From: JBCBSP01 sp039819095
GTDB lineage: Bacteria > Pseudomonadota > Alphaproteobacteria > Caulobacterales > Maricaulaceae
NCBI GenBank assembly: GCA_039819095.1
Contig: JBCBSP010000007.1
Location: forward strand, 124,001 to 188,000
Direction: 5' to 3'
Length of the DNA stretch: 64,000 nt
Shown: one piece after another, positions 43,439 to 51,071 of the stretch
Layout of the letters: the number at the start of each line of letters is the position of its first letter
Numbering within the stretch: position 1 is the stretch's first letter
The notes under the pieces: generated by a model
Database searches by the model: none
What the model was told of the DNA's origin: nothing
Seen by the model: the letters and a program-made list of their open reading frames with translations, nothing else
Program-made: the position numbers and the translations under genes

Positions 43439-43861
43439 ATGACGCCGCGGGCGACGAGCCCGCATTATCCGGACAAGTCCGCGCGCCTTCGCAGGCGGCG
43501 CGATTTTTTGCGTCTGCGCCGCGGAGCCAAGGCGGTGCGCGCCTCGGTCGTCGTTGAAAGCGCCCCGCGCGAGCCTGAGGACAGCGCGCCGCCGCGCGCC
43601 GGTTTCACCGCATCGAAGAAGGTCGGCAATGCGGTCGCGCGCAATCGCGCCCGCCGAAGACTGAAAGAAGCGGTCCGCCTGCTACTGCCCCTCCACGGCG
43701 CGCCGGGAACCGATTATGTGTTCATCGCGCGCAAGCGCACCCTTGTGCGGGCCTGGCCGGCTTTGCTTGACGATGTGAAAAGCGCATTGCTAAGCCTCGC
43801 CCCGTCCGATGATCGCGATGGGAACACCGCGCCTGCGAATGACATCACGCGCCAGGACTGA
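43439..43861 (+). CDS. rnpA: Ribonuclease P protein component
   Basis: A 140-residue basic protein that assists the RNase P RNA in 5' maturation of tRNA. The RNR motif is in SKKVGNAVARNRARRRLKEA, and RRRRDFLRLRRGAK is the N-terminal family start. It begins 8 bases after rpmH. The yidD gene that often follows rnpA is absent; only 29 bases separate rnpA from yidC. The C-terminus is somewhat extended (after DDVKSALLSLA). Confidence 0.94.
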   Translation: MTPRATSPHYPDKSARLRRRRDFLRLRRGAKAVRASVVVESAPREPEDSAPPRAGFTASKKVGNAVARNRARRRLKEAVRLLLPLHGAPGTDYVFIARKRTLVRAWPALLDDVKSALLSLAPSDDRDGNTAPANDITRQD

Positions 43862-43890
43862 CGGCGCGACACCGAAGGACCTTCCCGCTC

Positions 43891-45975
43891 ATGGGCGATA
43901 ATCGCAACTTCATCCTCGCGATCGCGATCACGATCGGCATTCTGTTCCTGTACAACGCCTTCGTTCTGGAGCCGATGGGCGAGCGACAGCGCGCCGCCCA
44001 GGAGGCTTCCGCCGAAGCGGGTGAAACCCCGGACGTTAATGCAGCGCCGGTGGTCACCATGGGCGCGGACGGCGAGCCGGTCGTCATCGACGAACCGAGC
44101 GCGCCCGGCGCCCTGTCGCGGGACGACGCGCTGGCGCTGAGCGAGCGGGTGGATATCCGGACCCCAGCGCTGGAAGGCTCGATCGCCCTGACCGGCGCCC
44201 GTTTCGACGATCTGCAGCTGCTGCGCTACGACACCGAGGTGGAATCCGACATCCCGGTCACCTTGCTGACCCCGCGCGAAGCCCCGCTCGGTCACTATGT
44301 GATCAATGGCTGGGCCGGCGCCGCCGGCGCGCCGGACGACATGCCGGGCGCAGACACGCCCTGGCGGCTCGCCTCCGGATCCACGCTTACGCCTGAGACC
44401 CCGATCACGCTGGAATATGCAACGGGCGATCTGGTCTTCCGGCGCACCATCTCGGTGGATGCCGACTATCTGTTCACGGTGACCGATACGGTCACCAATA
44501 ACGGTTCGGCGCCGGCCTCTATGGCGCGCTACGCCCAGGTTCGCCAGCACGGCAAGCCGGCCGACCTGACCAATTTCTTCATCCTGCACGAAGGCCTGAT
44601 CGGCATGGTCGGCGATGAGCTGATCGACCGCAAATACAACAAGCTGGACAACGATGGCGGGATTGAACGCTCCGGCGAAGGCGCCTGGATGGGCGTCACA
44701 TCGAAATACTGGCTCGCCGCCGCCGCGCCGGCCGAACCCGGCCCGGTGACCGCTCAGTTCCAGGTGCGTCCGAGCGGTGACCAGAATATCTATGAGTCCA
44801 ACTATATCCGCGCCGCCGACACACTGGCGCCGGGCGGGACGCTGACCACCACCGCCTATGTCTATGCCGGATCCAAGGATGTGCAGCTGCTGCAGCGCTA
44901 TCAGGACGAGCAGGGCATCGCCCGCTTCGACATGGCGGTCGACTGGGGCATGTTCTGGTTCCTGACCCGGCCCTTCTTCTATCTTCTGGACCTGTTCAAT
45001 GGCTGGTTGGGCAATTTCGGGCTCGCCATCATGGCGGTGACGGTGCTGACCAAGCTCGCCCTCTTCCCGCTGAACAACAGGGCCTTCGCCTCCATGGCGA
45101 AGATGCGCGCGGCGGCGCCGCGCATGACCGAGCTGCGCGAGACCTACAAGGACGATCCGCAGAAGCAGCAGCAGGCGATCATGGAGATGTATCGCAAGGA
45201 GAAGATCAATCCGCTGGCCGGGTGTCTGCCCATCCTGCCGCAAATTCCGATCTTCTTTGCGCTGTACAAGATCGTCTTCATCTCGCTGGAAGCCCGCCAC
45301 GCGCCCTTCTTCGGCTGGATTCGCGATATGAGCGCCCCGGACCCGACCAGCATGTGGAATCTGTTCGGCCTGCTTCCCTACGATCCGGCGGGCGTTCCGA
45401 TCATTGGCGGGGTGTTGGCGATCGGCGCCTGGCCGATCCTGATGGGCATCACCATGTGGGCCCAGCAGGCGCTGAACCCGCCTCCGCCGGACAAGATCCA
45501 GCGCCAGATCTTCGCCTTCATGCCGATCATCTTCACCATCGTGCTGGCGCCCTTCGCCGCCGCGCTGGTGATCTACTGGACCTGGAACAACTTCCTGACG
45601 ATCCTGCAGCAATACATCATCATGCGCCGCCAGGGCGTGGAGACCGAGCTCGACAAGAAAATCGGGGCGCTCTACCTGCGCTATACGGGCAAAACCGCTC
45701 TGGCGGCTCCTTCAGCGGACGGCGAAGCGACGGCGACGTCTGAAACGATCTCTGTGACGCCTGAATCCGCTGACGGCGAAGCGCCCGCCAACGAGGCTGA
45801 GGCTGAGTCTGAAGCGAAGAGTGAAGCAAAGCCGGCTGCCCAACCCGGCGCGCGGACCCGCTCCAACCCGGCGGCGAAGAAGCCGCGCGGCGGCGCACGC
45901 GCCAAGCGGGCGACCACACGCAAGAAACCGGCCCCGAGGAAGAAGCCGACATCTGACGAGGGAGGCGAGGGCTGA
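43891..45975 (+). CDS. yidC: Membrane protein insertase YidC
   Basis: A 694-residue inner membrane insertase of the Oxa1/YidC family. One N-terminal helix (NFILAIAITIGILFLYNAFV), a large periplasmic P1 domain (about 55-350), and the conserved C-terminal helices starting with WGMFWFLTRPFFYLLDLFNG and including MYRKEKINPLAGCLPILPQIPIFFALYKI (given here in the parts KINPLAGCLP and LPQIPIFFALYK). The C-terminal tail (from about 605) is unusually long and Ala/Glu then Lys/Arg-rich (PAKKPRGGARAKRATTRKK), a positive extension that could bind ribosomes. The stop overlaps the engB CTG start. Confidence 0.96.
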   Translation: MGDNRNFILAIAITIGILFLYNAFVLEPMGERQRAAQEASAEAGETPDVNAAPVVTMGADGEPVVIDEPSAPGALSRDDALALSERVDIRTPALEGSIALTGARFDDLQLLRYDTEVESDIPVTLLTPREAPLGHYVINGWAGAAGAPDDMPGADTPWRLASGSTLTPETPITLEYATGDLVFRRTISVDADYLFTVTDTVTNNGSAPASMARYAQVRQHGKPADLTNFFILHEGLIGMVGDELIDRKYNKLDNDGGIERSGEGAWMGVTSKYWLAAAAPAEPGPVTAQFQVRPSGDQNIYESNYIRAADTLAPGGTLTTTAYVYAGSKDVQLLQRYQDEQGIARFDMAVDWGMFWFLTRPFFYLLDLFNGWLGNFGLAIMAVTVLTKLALFPLNNRAFASMAKMRAAAPRMTELRETYKDDPQKQQQAIMEMYRKEKINPLAGCLPILPQIPIFFALYKIVFISLEARHAPFFGWIRDMSAPDPTSMWNLFGLLPYDPAGVPIIGGVLAIGAWPILMGITMWAQQALNPPPPDKIQRQIFAFMPIIFTIVLAPFAAALVIYWTWNNFLTILQQYIIMRRQGVETELDKKIGALYLRYTGKTALAAPSADGEATATSETISVTPESADGEAPANEAEAESEAKSEAKPAAQPGARTRSNPAAKKPRGGARAKRATTRKKPAPRKKPTSDEGGEG

Positions 45976-46640
45976 CCGCCTCAGTCCATGCCGAGACCGC
46001 GCCGGACGCGGCGGAGGGCCGCCGTCGCGAGGCCGGTCGAAAGCTGTTCGCCGGCCCGTGCGATTTCATGCTGGGCGCTGTGTCGATGGAGACCCTTCCG
46101 CCCTCAACGGTTCCGGAAGTCGCCTTCGCGGGCCGCTCCAATGTCGGCAAATCCTCATTGGTGAACGCGCTGACAGGGCGCAAGACGCTGGCGCGCGCCT
46201 CCAACGAACCAGGCCGGACGCGGGAGCTGAACTTCTTTGATCTGGGAGGGCGGCTGCGCCTGGTCGACCTGCCCGGCTATGGCTTCGCCAAAGCGCCCAA
46301 GGATGTTGCCCAGCGCTGGACACGGCTGACGCAGGACTATCTGAAAGGCCGGGTCAATCTCAAACGCGCCATTCTGCTGATCGATTCACGGCGCGGCATC
46401 AAGGCCAATGACGAAGAGGTCATGAAGGTGCTCGACGACTCCGCCGTCGTCTATCAGCTTGTCCTGACCAAGCTGGACAAGCTGAAGCCAGGCGAGCAGG
46501 ACAAGGTCATCGCGCACAGCCTCGCCAAGATCACCAAACGCCCCGCCGCCTATCCGCTGCTGGCGGCGACCTCAGCGCTGAAGAAGACCGGACTGGATGC
46601 TCTGCGCGCCGACCTCGCCGACCTCGCCCTCACGCCCTAA
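45972..46640 (+). CDS. engB: Ribosome biogenesis GTPase EngB/YsxC, CTG start
   Basis: A 222-residue GTP-binding protein of the TrmE-Era-EngB class needed for large-subunit assembly. G1 is GRSNVGKSS (54-62), G3 is DLPGYGFA, G4 is TKLDK. The first ATG in frame (46068) would remove 32 residues, including the segment EAGRKLFAGPCDF, which matches the FAGPxDF-type N-terminus of alphaproteobacterial EngB. No ATG, GTG or TTG exists in frame between the upstream stop at 45954 and 46068. A CTG at 45972 does, with GGAGG six bases before it and a CTGA overlap with the yidC stop. I take that as the start. Confidence 0.85.
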   Translation: MTASVHAETAPDAAEGRRREAGRKLFAGPCDFMLGAVSMETLPPSTVPEVAFAGRSNVGKSSLVNALTGRKTLARASNEPGRTRELNFFDLGGRLRLVDLPGYGFAKAPKDVAQRWTRLTQDYLKGRVNLKRAILLIDSRRGIKANDEEVMKVLDDSAVVYQLVLTKLDKLKPGEQDKVIAHSLAKITKRPAAYPLLAATSALKKTGLDALRADLADLALTP

Positions 46641-46653
46641 AACTAGTCTGGTG

Positions 46654-47643
46654 ATGACCCGTCTCACTGCTCTTCTGCCGCTTGGCTTCGCCCTGATCGG
46701 CCTGACCGCTCCGGCGAAGGCTGGCGATGTGTGTAATGAGACCAGCTTTATGATCGAGATCGCCATGGCTTGGCGCACCCCGTCAGGCCTCGCGGCGGAG
46801 GGCTGGACCTCGATCCGCCCCGGCGAGTGCGCCGAGGCCGGCCCCACGAGTGATGTGGAGCAGTATCTCTACGCGCGCACCACCCAGGCCTATCTGGGCG
46901 GAGTGCGCGAATGGCGCGGCGGCCAGACCGTGTGCATTGATGCCGATAACTTCGCTTTTGAAGGCGTCGCCGATTGCGCCGCGCAGGGCCTGGACGCGCG
47001 AGAATTTCGCCGTCTGAGCAGTGAAGAACGCGAGCGCGCCGTGCTGGTTGAAGCCGAGAATTACGGCGCGCGCGCCAGCGATGCCGGGCTCCAGCGCCTG
47101 CTTCAGGCCGCCGGATACGATGTGCGCACGATTGACGGCTATGTCGGCCGGCGTACGCGGCGCGAGATCGGCGATTTCGAGATCGATGTCAGCCGCCGCT
47201 TCGGCGATGATCGCGGCGGGCTGGTTGATGCGCTGCACGAGGCGGCGCTCGCGCGAAACGCCCGGACGGGGCTGCGCATCTGCAATGACGCCTCTTTTCC
47301 CATCGGCGCAGCGATCGCGCGCACCGTCGCCGAGGAAGAAGCATGGGAAAGCCGGGGCTGGTGGCGCATTCAGCCGGGGGCCTGTGTTCGCGCGCTCGCC
47401 GAACCGCTGGAAGCCGGCTCGGCCCATGTGTTCGCCCAGCGGCTGGCCCCCGGCGAGCTGCCGGTCGCCATGACGGGCGGGCAGGAAGCCTTCTGCATCG
47501 CGCCGGCGCGCTTTTCCGCGCTCGGCAGAAACGATTGTGCGGAGCGCTCTTATGACATCGCGCAATTTCGACCCGCGCCGGAGCCGGTCGAGGGCGCCGC
47601 CACGGCCCGTTTCACCGATGCTGACTTCGGGCCTGCGCCATGA
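46654..47643 (+). CDS. Secreted protein with two DUF1036 units and a peptidoglycan-binding-like middle
   Basis: A 329-residue protein with a signal peptide (MTRLTALLPLGFALIGLTAPAKA). Two DUF1036-like units, one near residues 25-115 (CNETSFMIEIAMAW...GWTSIRPGEC) and one near 208-300 (CNDASFPIGAAIAR...GWWRIQPGAC), flank a segment like a PG-binding domain (AGLQRLLQAAGYDVRTIDGYVGRRTRREI). Each DUF1036 unit has paired Cys. Both point to an envelope protein. It lies 13 bases after engB in place of the argB often found there in relatives. Confidence 0.8.
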   Translation: MTRLTALLPLGFALIGLTAPAKAGDVCNETSFMIEIAMAWRTPSGLAAEGWTSIRPGECAEAGPTSDVEQYLYARTTQAYLGGVREWRGGQTVCIDADNFAFEGVADCAAQGLDAREFRRLSSEERERAVLVEAENYGARASDAGLQRLLQAAGYDVRTIDGYVGRRTRREIGDFEIDVSRRFGDDRGGLVDALHEAALARNARTGLRICNDASFPIGAAIARTVAEEEAWESRGWWRIQPGACVRALAEPLEAGSAHVFAQRLAPGELPVAMTGGQEAFCIAPARFSALGRNDCAERSYDIAQFRPAPEPVEGAATARFTDADFGPAP

Positions 47644-47653
47644 GGCGGCGAGC

Positions 47654-48400
47654 ATGATCCCGTCGCGCGGCCTGGCCCATGTCGATACCTGGGTGTTCGA
47701 TCTGGACAACACGCTCTATCCGGCGGATGCCGAAGTGATGAGCCAGGTCGACAAGCGCATGACCCAGTTCGTGATGCAACTTCTGGATCTCGAACACGAC
47801 GCCGCTCGGTCCGTGCAGAAGCGCTACTGGCATGATTACGGCACGACGCTGAACGGGTTGATGAGCAATCACGATGTGGATCTGCACGCCTTTCTCGATT
47901 TCGTGCACGACATCGATCACGACGTGCTGGCCCCGGATCCGGTCCTGGCCCAGCACATCAGCCAGCTTGAGGGCCGCCGGCTTGTCTATACCAACGGCTC
48001 CATGAAGCACGCCGAACGGGTGATCGACCGGCTCGGGCTGAACGGCCAGTTTCATGACCTGTTCGACATCGCCGCAGCCGACTTCACGCCAAAGCCTCAG
48101 CGCGCCGCCTTTGACCGCTTCACCGGCCATTTCGGCATAACACCCAACGGCGCGGCCATGTTCGAGGATTCCGCGCGCAATCTGGAAACCGCGGCGGCCA
48201 TGGGCTTCACAACCGTTCTGGTGCGCGCGCCGATCCACATCCCCGAAGGCGAAAGCGCCGGGCCGGGCGAAGAACCCGACCATGTCCACTATGTCGCCGA
48301 TTGCCTGAAAACCTTCCTGGGCGAGGTCGTCAGTCCACCTACGGCGCACACCGATGCCGACGCCTCCTCCGCAACCGACACAAGCGATGAGATACGCTGA
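47654..48400 (+). CDS. HAD-family pyrimidine 5'-nucleotidase-like phosphatase
   Basis: A 248-residue HAD hydrolase of the SDT1/YjjG-like (pyrimidine 5'-nucleotidase) group. Motif I is WVFDLDNTLYP with the nucleophile Asp, motif II is VYTNGS, motif III Lys in DFTPKPQ and motif IV FEDSARN. The C-terminus has a 30-residue Thr/Asp/Ser-rich tail that is probably disordered. The ATG at 47654 has GAGGCGG upstream. Its stop overlaps the dapD start (TGATG). Confidence 0.87.
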   Translation: MIPSRGLAHVDTWVFDLDNTLYPADAEVMSQVDKRMTQFVMQLLDLEHDAARSVQKRYWHDYGTTLNGLMSNHDVDLHAFLDFVHDIDHDVLAPDPVLAQHISQLEGRRLVYTNGSMKHAERVIDRLGLNGQFHDLFDIAAADFTPKPQRAAFDRFTGHFGITPNGAAMFEDSARNLETAAAMGFTTVLVRAPIHIPEGESAGPGEEPDHVHYVADCLKTFLGEVVSPPTAHTDADASSATDTSDEIR

Positions 48401-49227
48401 TGAGCACGACGCTGGAAGCTGCAATCGACGCCGCCTGGGAGAACCGAGAAACCCTCTCAAGTGACACAAAAGGCCCAGCCCGCGAGGCGGTCGAGGCCGC
48501 ACTCGCGGGTCTTGATGACGGCTCGCTGCGCGTGGCTTCAAGAGCCAACGGCGCGGACTGGGTAGTGCATCAATGGCTGAAGAAGGCGGTGCTGCTTTCC
48601 TTTCGGCTGAACGCCAACCGGATCATCCCCGGCGGTCCTGATGGCGGGCCGTGGTGGGACAAGGTCCCATCCAAGTTCGAAGGCTGGGACGAGACCCGCT
48701 TTAAGGCCGCCGGCTTTCGCGCCGTGCCGCCGGCTGCGGTGCGCCGCGGCGCCTATATCGGGCGCAACGCCGTGCTCATGCCGTCCTATGTGAATATCGG
48801 CGCCTATGTCGATGAAGGCGCGATGATCGACACCTGGGCGACGGTCGGCTCATGCGCCCAGATCGGCAAGAATGTGCACATCTCAGGCGGGGCCGGCATT
48901 GGCGGCGTTCTGGAACCGCTTCAAGCCAACCCCGTCATCATCGAAGACGGCGCCTTCGTCGGCGCGCGCGCCGAAGTCGCCGAAGGCGTGATCGTGCGCG
49001 AAGGCGCGGTCCTGTCCATGGGCGTGTATCTGGGCGCCTCGACCAAGATCGTCGACCGCGCCACCGGCGAGATCACACGCGGCGAGGTCCCGCCTTACGC
49101 CGTCGTGGTGCCCGGCTCACTACCGTCGGACACGGGCGGGCCGGCCCTCTACTGCGCCGTGATCGTCAAACGCGTCGACGCCCAGACGCGCGCCAAGACC
49201 AGCATCAACGCGCTGCTGCGGGATTAG
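48400..49227 (+). CDS. dapD: Tetrahydrodipicolinate N-succinyltransferase
   Basis: A 275-residue left-handed beta-helix acyltransferase that succinylates tetrahydrodipicolinate in the lysine/diaminopimelate pathway. Hexapeptide repeats run from about RRGAYIGRNAVLMPSYVNIG onward, with DEGAMIDTWATVGSCAQIG and GGAGIGGVLEPLQ. It is coupled to the phosphatase gene (TGATG). The pathway partner dapE lies 3.2 kb downstream, separated by four accessory genes. Confidence 0.97.
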   Translation: MSTTLEAAIDAAWENRETLSSDTKGPAREAVEAALAGLDDGSLRVASRANGADWVVHQWLKKAVLLSFRLNANRIIPGGPDGGPWWDKVPSKFEGWDETRFKAAGFRAVPPAAVRRGAYIGRNAVLMPSYVNIGAYVDEGAMIDTWATVGSCAQIGKNVHISGGAGIGGVLEPLQANPVIIEDGAFVGARAEVAEGVIVREGAVLSMGVYLGASTKIVDRATGEITRGEVPPYAVVVPGSLPSDTGGPALYCAVIVKRVDAQTRAKTSINALLRD

Positions 49228-49669
49228 CACCCGCAAGCAAACCCGTCGCACCAATGTCGGTTGTCGTCCGAGCCATAGCCGCTAACGATGACACCGCTCG
49301 CAGGGCGGAACACCGTTTGGCAGAACGGTCCTAACCGCGTTAGCCGGATCAGACACATCAGGCGCGTCGGATGTCTCCGACCCAAGCACACCAGACGGCA
49401 CGCACTCAAAGACGCCTCAGACCCACGAATGCCGCAGACGTCATGAAGGCCTCAGACGCATCCCCAATCCGACTCGTGTCATTTCCCTTATAAGGCTTAT
49501 AAGTAAAATGACACTTATAAGAGGAGCTGTAAGCTAGGCGTGGCAGCTGGCCCTGATCAGATGGCTTTGCTGACATGGTGTTGGTGAAGCGGTCTTACTG
49601 AGCGCCTCCTGTCGAATGGCCGAACAGGAAATTGTGTGGCGTCGCGCTAGCGGCAGGAAAGGGCGAATC
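49228..49669. other. 442-base non-coding region upstream of the SeqA-like gene
   Basis: No convincing gene is present on either strand. The first half has several CAGAC words (49350, 49392, 49418, 49435, 49453), the last four with gaps of 26, 17 and 18 bases. The second half holds the CTTATAAG array described separately. GANTC sites, the CcrM methylation target in alphaproteobacteria, occur at 49471-49475 and 49665-49669, the latter directly before the start codon. Confidence 0.5.
49476..49521. promoter_or_regulatory. CTTATAAG array inside an inverted repeat, candidate operator
   Basis: CTTATAAG, a perfect 8-base palindrome, occurs at 49487-49494, 49496-49503 and 49514-49521 (start-to-start 9 and 18 bases). 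The first two lie between GTGTCATTT (49476-49484) and its complement AAATGACAC (49506-49514). A fourth CTTATAAG is at 49926-49933 within the downstream gene. In a GC-rich genome these AT-rich copies stand out. The nearest downstream gene encodes a ribbon-helix-helix-like protein, the natural candidate binder. Confidence 0.6.
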
Positions 49670-50200
49670 ATGTCCAAAGTGGTTGTGGAGCTTGATCTTG
49701 AGGCTCATAAGGTCATTGAATTACATAGAAAATCCTTGGGTCAATCACATCTGGACATCATTAAGTCGGCGCTGCGCCAAGCGGTGCCTCCGGCTGCGGG
49801 GAACGCAGCCGCAACCCGTCGCAGAGCCGTAGAGGAATCGCCTCGTCGAGGGTCTGAGCGCCAGGTCGGACAGTTTTTCGTGCGCGTCGGCGCGCGCCAA
49901 ACGACCTGCTTCAGTCAGAAAGCTGCTTATAAGCAGGTTATGGAATGGCTGGAGGAAGACCACCCTGGACTATTTGAACAGCTCAGCCGGCAGAAGACCC
50001 GTCGCGGGCGCTGCATCGTCGCGCGCTCGCCGCAGGCGCTTTACGCCCGGCCGGGCCTCGACCATCTGGCCGAAGCGCTCGGTGAAGACTGGTATGCGGA
50101 TACGAATCTGTCGAAGACGCAGAAATTCACCCGCCTTCGGATCGCGTGTGCTGAAGCCGGGCTTACCTTGTTCAAGGAGGTCGATCCGGGCTTCAGGTAA
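49670..50200 (+). CDS. SeqA-like protein (ribbon-helix-helix N-terminus, SeqA-C-like domain)
   Basis: A 176-residue protein. Residues 3-37 (VVVELDLEAHKVIELHRKSL then GQSHLDIIKSALRQA) match a ribbon-helix-helix start like SeqA's IEVDDELYSYIASHTKHIGE. A variable linker (about 38-68) follows. Residues about 82-165 align in order with the SeqA C-terminal domain: FSQKAAYKQVMEWLEE (helix), RRGRCIVARSPQALY, LGEDWYADTNLSKTQKFTRL (compare GTPYWVITNTNTGRK). Length is close to the 181 of E. coli SeqA. I judge this from recalled sequence, not a search. The ATG at 49670 has GGGCGA upstream. No other gene is in its operon. Confidence 0.6.
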   Translation: MSKVVVELDLEAHKVIELHRKSLGQSHLDIIKSALRQAVPPAAGNAAATRRRAVEESPRRGSERQVGQFFVRVGARQTTCFSQKAAYKQVMEWLEEDHPGLFEQLSRQKTRRGRCIVARSPQALYARPGLDHLAEALGEDWYADTNLSKTQKFTRLRIACAEAGLTLFKEVDPGFR

Positions 50201-50258
50201 AGCCCGACAGACAAAGAATGACCACCCGGGCAGCGGCTCAGGCAAGACCGCGCCTGCC

Positions 50259-50993
50259 TCACAACACCCTGAAACTCGCCTCGCCCCAGATGTGGACGAG
50301 CGCCGGGGCGAGCACTGAGCCGGTCGCAGCGCGGATCCAGACGAGCAGGAAGGCGAAGGGCAGGATGACGGCGGCTGGCTGCATCTCCACGAGCATGGCG
50401 AAGCCTGGCTCGCTCATCAGGCTGGTGGCCGCGGCTGTGTAGAGCACCGCGCTGATCACCGCGCCCCAGCCGAGCGCGGCGCCGAGCAGTTTGACCGGCG
50501 TGGAGAAGGCGCGATCCAGCGCGAACAGAAGCACGCCGCGATAGAGGAGTTCGGCCTCCAACGGCGAGAGCACGCCGTCAAACGCCAGACCTGTAAACAC
50601 GTCCCCGCCTAGCGGGGCCGCCTGCAGCGCGCCGACCGTGGCGAGCACCACCAGCAGCACAGCGAGCGCCCAGCCCAGCATGGGCGCGGGGCCGCGCTGG
50701 GCCAGCGTGAAGCCCGCCTCTGCGGGACGGGCGCGGGTGAGGACAAAGGCTGCAGCAATGATCAGGGCCAGCGACAGCAGCACGCCCTCCCACGGCGCGG
50801 CGCCGGGCAGAACGTCCAGAATGTCCGCCCGGCCCCAGCCCAGCGTGCGCACCGCGCTCTCAGCCAGGAAAAGCGCGCCGGCGATGACCAGCCAGACCAG
50901 ATTGACCCGCCCGCGCATCACCGCCAGCCCGATCAGGCTGAGCAGGACGAACAGGCCGCAATGAACGAAAAACTCAGCCAGATCGCTCGACAT
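50259..50993 (-). CDS. CPBP-family intramembrane protease homologue, probably degenerate
   Basis: A 244-residue membrane protein with about six to seven hydrophobic segments and the layout of CPBP (Abi/CAAX) proteases. The usual EExxxR motif appears as EAELLYRG, with Ala in place of the first Glu; the FxxxH motif region reads VLYTAAATS without the His; the final motif keeps a His (APALVHIWG). Two of three catalytic motifs are therefore changed, and activity is doubtful. It stands between the SeqA-like gene (convergent) and an ArsR gene. Confidence 0.7.
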   Translation of the reverse strand: MSSDLAEFFVHCGLFVLLSLIGLAVMRGRVNLVWLVIAGALFLAESAVRTLGWGRADILDVLPGAAPWEGVLLSLALIIAAAFVLTRARPAEAGFTLAQRGPAPMLGWALAVLLVVLATVGALQAAPLGGDVFTGLAFDGVLSPLEAELLYRGVLLFALDRAFSTPVKLLGAALGWGAVISAVLYTAAATSLMSEPGFAMLVEMQPAAVILPFAFLLVWIRAATGSVLAPALVHIWGEASFRVL

Positions 50994-51071
50994 CACCGGC
51001 TTGCCCCTTCCAAACCCCGCCACCGCGAGACCGAAACTAACGGCGCGCAGCGGGCGTGGCGAGCGCCGTGT

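Noticed and set aside
43714..45612. A 632-codon open frame antisense to yidC
   Set aside because: It is rich in His, Arg and Gln and has no domain. It mirrors yidC and rnpA codon bias in GC-rich DNA, as do similar long antisense frames over 13682-15973 and 16561-17745.
46068..46640. engB starting at the internal ATG
   Set aside because: It lacks a good ribosome-binding site and would discard the conserved FAGPCDF segment that the CTG reading restores.
49224..49409. Small minus-strand open frame in the dapD downstream region
   Set aside because: It is short, without a ribosome-binding site, and its Cys/Arg-rich content looks random.
49350..49457. CRISPR array from the spaced CAGAC words
   Set aside because: The repeated unit is only 5-7 bases, the spacing is uneven, and no cas gene is present.
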